From the NCBI GenBank assembly GCA_026225945.1, contig JAMJFZ010002307.1, positions 3,923,001 to 3,987,000 of the forward strand: a DNA stretch of 64,000 nucleotides, given 5' to 3'. This DNA is from Cricetomys ansorgei. Its lineage: Eukaryota > Chordata > Mammalia > Rodentia > Nesomyidae. The notes below the pieces were generated by a model, which was given only the letters and a program-made list of their open reading frames with translations, was not told the DNA's origin and searched no databases. Made by a program: the position numbers and the translations under genes. This document shows positions 58,071 to 64,000 of this stretch, in pieces (position 1 is the first letter of the stretch; every line of letters starts with the position of its first letter).

Positions 58071-58296
58071 AGTCTTCAGTAGTCTGGAGATAGTTCTCAG
58101 TGACGGGAGGCAATTTTTTATGGGGTGTCATCAAAAGGACAATGAAGGAAGTTATGTTTCCTTTCAAAATCTGTACCTAATTAAAATTGATAGCTGGCGT
58201 TGGAAACCATTAACAACAGGGCTGTGTTACTGTTTCTCAAGTGTATTAGGGTGTGGAAGTTTGAGGACCTCTTGTTTACTTATTGATGTATCCATT

Positions 58297-58605
58297 TTGT
58301 TTGCGTATATGCATGCGGTGTATGTGCACGCATATATGTGCATGAATATGGAGGTCAATGTCGATGTCTTCCTCCTTCATTCCCCATCTTATCTTTTTGA
58401 GACAGGGTATCTCATGAGCCAGGAGCTCACCAATTTGGTGATGTTGACTTGCCACTGATTGCTGGGGATCTTCCCATCTCTGTCTCCCCATCACTGGAAT
58501 TACATACACGCACCATAAGCCTGGGTCTTCACATAGTCGCGGAGCATCTGACCTCAGTTCCTCATGCTTGCATTAGAGCCACTTTTCTAACTACAACACA
58601 CACCG
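58297..58605 (-). mobile_element. B4/RSINE1-type SINE
   Basis: TG/CA-rich tail at the left, 'tttgagacagggtatctcat', 'tctgtctccccatcactgga', 'attacatacacgcaccataa', 'tcagttcctcatgcttgca' at the head. Full length. Confidence 0.82.
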
Positions 58606-59107
58606 CAGCCCAAGGACTTAGACAGTAAGACGAAGGGCTTGTTTAAGAGCCTTTAGCTATAGTCACATGAAGACTAAAGGCTAGAAAATAGTGGTGGCAA
58701 GAGGGGGGGAATACAGAAGAGTGCCAGGCATACCTTCATGAAGATAAAGACTGCGTACTAGATGCCTGTTCATTAGTAGCAGATCTCCAGAGTACCCACA
58801 TAGGTTTCTCCTCACTAAATCCTGACGACTTGTTCCACCTGCTCCCTCTGTTCACCAACTAGGAATTAATTGTCTTTTCTTGAGTTAGGGAAGGTCTGTT
58901 AGCCCATATCCACATAAAGTATAATGTGGCACCTCTCAAAACGGTGGTAGTTGATAGCAGGCTTGCCTTCTGTAAATAAAAACTTATTTGATATACATAA
59001 GAAACCACACAGACAGCTGCTAAGACAGCTTACTAAGAAGCCCTTAATTACAGAAGATAGGATAAGCCTGTGTTCTAAACTAATGTTTTCCCTAAAATCA
59101 GTATTTA
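58606..59107. other. Unique sequence
   Basis: Nothing recognised. Confidence 0.4.
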
Positions 59108-59228
59108 CTCTTTTTTTTTTTTCTTATAGGCAAGGTCTCACTATATAGCCCAGGCTGACTTTGAACTCACAGCAATCTTCTTGCTCAATCCCCTACATGC
59201 TGGAATTAAAGGTACATGCCAGCTCTCA
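59108..59228 (-). mobile_element. B1 SINE
   Basis: T-run tail, 'ggcaaggtctcactatatag', 'cccaggctgactttgaactc', 'catgctggaattaaaggtac'. Older variant. Confidence 0.88.
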
Positions 59229-60378
59229 TTTCTTGATTGATTTAAAAAACATGGAAGAACAGTATGACTTGGATCTAGGAGGCTGGGGTTGACAATATTC
59301 CTGAGTTTATAAAGGCAGAGTTATGAAAAGGTTTATTTCTACTGTAATAAAGGCACAAATCCAACAGAAAGAAACAATAGGAATCTGTTCCCAGAGAAGA
59401 GGAATATGCATGTACACTGGGCAGCATCACATCCCGGCAGTAAACCCCATGATCAGGCGGCATATGACCTGGGAGCTTGTTGTAGGGTTCACTGTACTTT
59501 GTGCAGCAGTCACAATGGCTTTTCATTTGTTTGTTCTGAAATCTAATAAGCAAACCCTCCTCGGTCCAGTCGCACTGGAGACCTATTCACTCGTCTTCCC
59601 GGGTAGATGCACCTGTCACCAGTAGGCAATGCAGCCTCTTGGCCCCACACTGTGTATAAGCAAGCACAGGGAGGTGAGGAGGAAAGATGAGCAGTAAGCA
59701 GAAGGGTGTCTCTGTTCCATATGACACTTTGGAATGGAGGCTGACAGTGGGGTCTGGGAGGAAAATGCAGCATCTTTCCTTGACAGTTTGTTAATGTGAC
59801 CTTGTGTGTTCACACATTTCGCTCCCCAATAATTAAAGTCTCGGAAATTTCTGAAACTGTGATTATTACTATTGGTTGTATCACTAAAAAGTAGTTCTAA
59901 AATTATATATGAACATTACCTTATGTACACTACAAGATATCCACTGCATAAATGTAGAAAGAAGTCACTCGTCTGATGGTCTTTACATGCATGCTTTGTA
60001 TGTGACTGTTGCCTGAGCAGTGTCCAACATGTGAGACATATGCAGAGTCCTTAGCACTTAAATATGTGTTGAAAACATTAAGGAAGAAAGGTGATTCCTT
60101 TTTTTTTATTGTAAAAGCATGTAATTGCATGCCATTTTGTGAAGGGATTGTGATCTTGGAATTCTGATTGACACTATCAGAAATATCCTTAGACCACGAG
60201 ACAGAACTAAAGATGGATTTGAGTGAAGGGTACACACCCCTAGGTCTCCATCTTTGGTTACAGTTTCGAGTCCATGGAGTTTGGAGATCTGTCTCACTCT
60301 TCCTTCATTTGGACGTGGTGACTAATTTACAGGAAGAGATGTGCTGTGCTGTCTTGATGGAAGCTGGGGTGCTCTTTG
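59229..60378. other. Unique non-coding sequence
   Basis: Opposing frames at 59275-59813 and 59930-60297 have no domains. No repeat recognised. Confidence 0.4.
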
Positions 60379-60486
60379 AACCCCCTTCTTCTCTCCCCTT
60401 TTCATCTTATTCCTCTCCTTCCTCTTCCTCCTTCCCTTCCTTTTCCTCATCTCCCCCTCTTCTCTCGCCCATCCTCTCTTCCCATT
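60379..60486. repeat. C/T-rich low-complexity tract
   Basis: Polypyrimidine on the plus strand with rare purines. Confidence 0.88.
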
Positions 60487-61654
60487 TCAGTGCTTGCAGA
60501 ATTCTGTAGCTTTAAGGTTACGTTACAAGCAAGTATATGGATTTCCCGCTTGGGCAGCAGTCTTTCCACGCATCCCTACCAGTCATCACTCCAGTTGTTT
60601 CTATGATTATCTCTTATAGGAAATAAAATCCGAGGGTCCACAGTGCTAGCAGTTCGCATTGATTATTCCCACTACAGACTTCTCAGTTACTTCCATTCCT
60701 GAGTGTCTCAAACCCTGAGAGTTTTTTGACAATGAAAAACATGGAAAGCACATTCCCTCTCTTAACAGCTGAATGTGTTTAGTGAGGCTTCCATAGGACA
60801 CATTGAAACAGGTAGAACATTTGAAAAAAAACCATTTTGAATACTCCAGGCTTTCTTTAGTGCTCAAAAGAAAACTTGATTTGCAAAAACCAGCTTAAGA
60901 AACACTTTAAAGGGTATTTTACTACCAAGTATGATGTTTTTTTCAGTGTATTCTTGCTTGTCTGTGTGGTCTACTTACAATGTTTGTGTTATCTGGGGGA
61001 ATGACTTAAGTAATTTAAGGTACTTAGTTTTTATTTGATGAGGGGAGGGTAGAGGAGAAAGAAACTTTCAGAGTTGAATTCTCTGCCCATTTTTAAGAAC
61101 GTATTTTTGTTTCAGCTGATGACCATGAGTTTGTTTTGCTAAATGACAAGTATTTTCTTCTTCCAACTATGAACATTTGAGACCGTTGCTAGTGTATCTA
61201 GGTGCCTCCCTTGCCCATGTAGTAGGCAATAGTTTTATAAAGAACTGAAGGTTTACCTTATGTCACCTAAAACCTTTAACACACATGCATGTTATTGCCA
61301 AATAATTAACAAAATGCAAATATGGTCAGATTAAATCTTAGTATAATGCTCAATGCTTCTGGGAATTCAAGGGTGGAGAATAGGGGCTAACTGACAAATT
61401 TACCTCTGTGAAACAGAAACAATGGTTTTGTGCATGCAATGGTTAGTGGGAACTAACTGAGGGCACATATTCAGACCACATGAAACGGTTCTAGCAGGAT
61501 CCTTACACCCAGCCACATGGCTTTTCATGGCCTGAAGGAGTCTAGTTAAATGATTGAAATGTGGTCCACAGGAACTTTGTGCCACAGGCTGGCTACTCTT
61601 TTGCCTCTAAGGCCAGTGGAACCAAGACATCCTTTCCATTTGCATTCAGCTATT
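60487..61654. other. Unique non-coding sequence
   Basis: No recognised repeat or exon. Confidence 0.4.
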
Positions 61655-62098
61655 GTGTGTCTTAATTGCTGATCTCTTGCTGTGAAGAGACAGCAACTCT
61701 TATATAGGGAAACATTTAATTGAGAGTTTGCTTACAGTTTGAAGGACTTCATTCATTATCATGGCAGGGAGCATGGTATCAGGCAGGTGTGGATCTGGAG
61801 AAGTAGATAAGAAAGAGCTACAACCTAATCTGGAGAGAGTGAGAGAAAAAGAGAGAGGGGGGGGGAGGGAGAGAGAGAAGGAGGGATGAAGGGAGGGAGG
61901 GAGGGAGGGAGAGAGAGAGAGAGAGAAAGTGGGCCTGGCACAGGCTTTGAAACCTCAACTCAGCTCCAGTGATATACTTCCTTCAACAAGGCCACACCTC
62001 CTAATCCTTCCAATCTTTTGAAACAGTTCCACTCCCTGGTGATTAAGCATTCAAATATATGAACCTATTGGGGAATCATTCTAATTCATATTACCACA
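61655..62098 (-). mobile_element. MaLR-like LTR (MT-type layout) with (GA)n expansion
   Basis: Starts 'gtgtcttaattgctgatctc', then 'ttgctgtgaagagacagcaa', 'catttaattgagagtttgct' and 'attatcatggcagggagcat'. It ends 'caaggccacacctcctaatc', 'actccctggtgattaagcat', 'tcaaatatatgaacctattg'. This is the antisense layout of rodent MT/ORR-type MaLR LTRs. The family assignment is tentative. A GA/GGGA microsatellite at 61836-61928 expanded inside it. Confidence 0.68.
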
Positions 62099-62099
62099 C

Positions 62100-62805
62100 C
62101 CTGCAAAACAGTTAAGACTTTGCATGTCGCCTGCTTTTAATATCATATGTCTGAAGAGTGTCCTTGATTTTTAGGTGATCTCTGTGGATTTGGAGAGAGT
62201 CTAAGCTCTTCAGAGTACTTCTAAGAGTATGGTGGTGGCCCTTCCTCCAGGGGTTGTGGGAGAGCAAGTAAGGCTGATATCCAAATGACTACATGAATAT
62301 AATTATACCAAAGTTCCTTTTTGTTGTGTAAAGTTTTTGTTGTGTAAATCAGAGATGATTATATGTGAGGCTTAGCATTTGTAGTAATTAGTGGAGAATA
62401 TACAATGGGAGATGTGAGAGGACCAGCAGTAACAGGAAGATGATCAAAGGACAGAGCACCTGGGAAATGATGGCGCAAGAGTCCAGGAGTTCAAGTCCAG
62501 GCTGCTTGAGAACCTGTCTCAGAACCAAATGGCCAAGGAACAAAAAGCAACTAAGGCTGAGTGGATAACAGAAGGACAGTTGATCTCTTTGAGTCTGTAA
62601 ACAGAAACTATGTGAATAGAACATGTCTGAAGCCATGGTATTTGAATCACAGCATGACCATGACTGGTGGGATTCAAAGAGAGTTGGAGGCAAGTTTACC
62701 ATCTTCATATTTTATTCCTAATCTTTTCTCACATAGTATATTCTCAAATAAAAAGTGTCAAGCAATCTTTTTCAGTAAAAATATCTCTGAAGAATTGCAT
62801 GAATA
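62100..62805. other. Unclassified sequence with a B1-like scrap
   Basis: 'caggagttcaagtccaggct' to 'gagaacctgtctcagaacca' (62481-62528) looks like a short plus-strand B1 piece. The rest is not recognised. Confidence 0.35.
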
Positions 62806-62806
62806 A

Positions 62807-63012
62807 GGACTGGAGAGATGACTTAGTGATCAAGGGTCCTTGCCGTTCTTACACAGGATTACAGTTTGGTTCCTGGCACCTATGCCATTCTCTCATAGCT
62901 GCCTGTAGTTCTAGCTCAAGGGATCCCCTGGCCTCTTCTGACCACTGAAGGCACCCTCTATGTATATGCACATACATACATACATGCACATAAATAAATG
63001 ATGAAATAAATA
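62807..63012 (+). mobile_element. B3-type SINE
   Basis: Head 'ggactggagagatgacttag', 'gtttggttcctggcaccta', 'ggcctcttctgaccactgaa', and a CATA-rich tail. Confidence 0.87.
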
Positions 63013-63123
63013 TTTAAAAAGAGAGAACTGAGTAAATGAAGGCTTCCATTAAGAGATAATAAAAGAATAAAACAAGAAATCAGGAATCTTAGGTATTGTA
63101 TTAGCCCATTTATGCTGCTAGAT

Positions 63124-63347
63124 CAGTGGTTCTCAACCTCCCTAAGGCTGTGACCCTTTAATACAGTTCCTCACGTTGTGGTGACCTCCAGCCATAAAAT
63201 TATTTTGTTGCTACTTCATAACTGTATTTTTGCTGCTGTTATGAATCAATTTAAATATCTGTTATGCAGATATTCTTAGGTGACCCCCTGTGAAAGAGTC
63301 ATTTGATCCCCCCAAAGGGGTCAAGACCCATAGGTTGAGGACTGCTG
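63124..63347 (+). mobile_element. URR1-like hAT DNA transposon, non-autonomous
   Basis: Terminal repeats CAGTGGTTCTCAACCT and AGGTTGAGGACTGCTG as in the 41.8-kb copy. Target duplications tgctagat (63116-63123) and ggctagat (63348-63355), 7 of 8 identical. Contains 'cccccaaaggggtcaagacc'. The body is a little longer than in the other copy. Confidence 0.87.
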
Positions 63348-63415
63348 GGCTAGATTACTAGAGACTGGGCAATTTATAAATTACAGAAATGTGCTTCTCA
63401 CTGTTTGGAAGTCTG

Positions 63416-63754
63416 TGTTGTTTTGAATGTGGAGTGTTCCCCACAAGCTCATGTGTTTGAACGCTTGGTCGCCAGCTGGTAGTGCTGTTTGGGAAGCTAT
63501 GAGACCTTTACGAGGTGGAGCCTTGCAGGAGGCCATGGCTCCTTGAGTCAGGGGTTGATTATCAAGTAGTCCAGCTTGCAGTTGACTGTCTCACAGGGGA
63601 GGCAATTCAATTAGCCACTTACTTCTATAGCAATGATTTTCCCACCGTGGTGGACTGTGTCAGCTGTGAGCAAGCACTACAGATCTTCCTCCTTTAGATT
63701 GCTTTGTCAGATATTTTATCACAGCCATGGAAAAAGATATGTGACTAATCCAGG
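63416..63754 (+). mobile_element. MaLR-like solo LTR (tentative)
   Basis: Begins 'tgttttgaatgtggagtgtt', 'cccacaagctcatgtgtttg', 'aacgcttggtcgccagctgg' and ends near 'ttatcacagccatggaaaa' and 'gtgactaatcca'. This is the sense layout of rodent MaLR LTRs. Possible target duplication gtctg/gcctg (4 of 5). No internal viral genes. Confidence 0.62.
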
Positions 63755-64000
63755 GCCTGAAGTCCAAGAAAAAAGTGCAGCTAGGGTCTATATTAGGTGG
63801 GGGAGAAGGCTGGTTCATTTCCAGGATGGTGTCTTGTTGCTTGCAGGAAGATGTGTTACCTCTTCACATGGCTCAAGCCTTTTATAAAGACGTGAGTCCC
63901 ATCTGTAGGAGTTCTGCGGTCAGGACTTAGAAACCTTCTGAAGGCTGGCTTGATCCCTCTGTTGCTCTGGCGATCTCCTTGCAGCAGGCGTTTGGAGGTT

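Larger units (their letters stand above)
63095..64000 (+). mobile_element. Old interspersed repeat split by two insertions
   Basis: Pieces at 63095-63123 ('attagcccatttatgctgct'), 63356-63415 ('gagactgggcaatttataaa', 'ttctcactgtttggaagtct') and 63760-64000 ('agtccaagaaaaaagtgcag' onward) read as one element once the URR1-like and LTR insertions are removed. Same family as 23290-23640. It continues past the window edge. Confidence 0.55.

Overview
The window looks like non-coding nuclear DNA from a muroid rodent. It carries dozens of rodent SINE copies (B1, B2/B3-type, B4/RSINE1-type, one ID), a rodent L1 3' tail of Lx type, old L1 fragments, MaLR-like LTRs, two copies of a URR1-like hAT transposon and many (CA)n, (TC)n and (TATC)n arrays. 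The younger B1 copies read 'actcacagagatcc', the form I associate with cricetids (hamsters, voles, deer mice) rather than house mouse or rat. That species hint is inference.

No protein-coding gene can be supported. The longest open frames are either translations of tandem repeats (33.0, 41.0, 47.4 and 15.9 kb) or short frames with no recognisable domain and no splice context. I found no tRNA, snRNA, rRNA or CRISPR array. The window is best read as intergenic or deep-intronic DNA. Family names and boundaries come from reading by eye against remembered consensus sequences.

Layout: 1-7 kb holds B3-type SINEs, an antisense L1 ORF2 fragment and simple repeats. 7.15-7.78 kb is repeat-free, keeps many CpGs and is rich in homeodomain-type motifs, so it is a candidate conserved enhancer. 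9.4-20.7 kb has B1/B4 SINEs, an inverted 164-bp duplication (10.9 and 14.0 kb), an octamer minisatellite and a 149-nt pure purine tract. 22-30.6 kb is the densest SINE/L1/LTR region. 31-36 kb is mostly unique apart from a 36-bp minisatellite and the ID element. 37.3-39.5 kb is a second repeat-poor block, with a SOX-dimer-like palindrome and a TCF/LEF-type site. 39.8-49 kb has the Lx tail, a URR1-like element, antisense L1, a diverged 20-bp tandem array and long TG/CA tracts. 50.8-53.8 kb is a cluster of decayed sense-strand L1 pieces. The last kilobase is a nested stack of repeats.

Nothing here acts as an operon or pathway. The regions most likely to have a function are the two repeat-poor candidate regulatory blocks.
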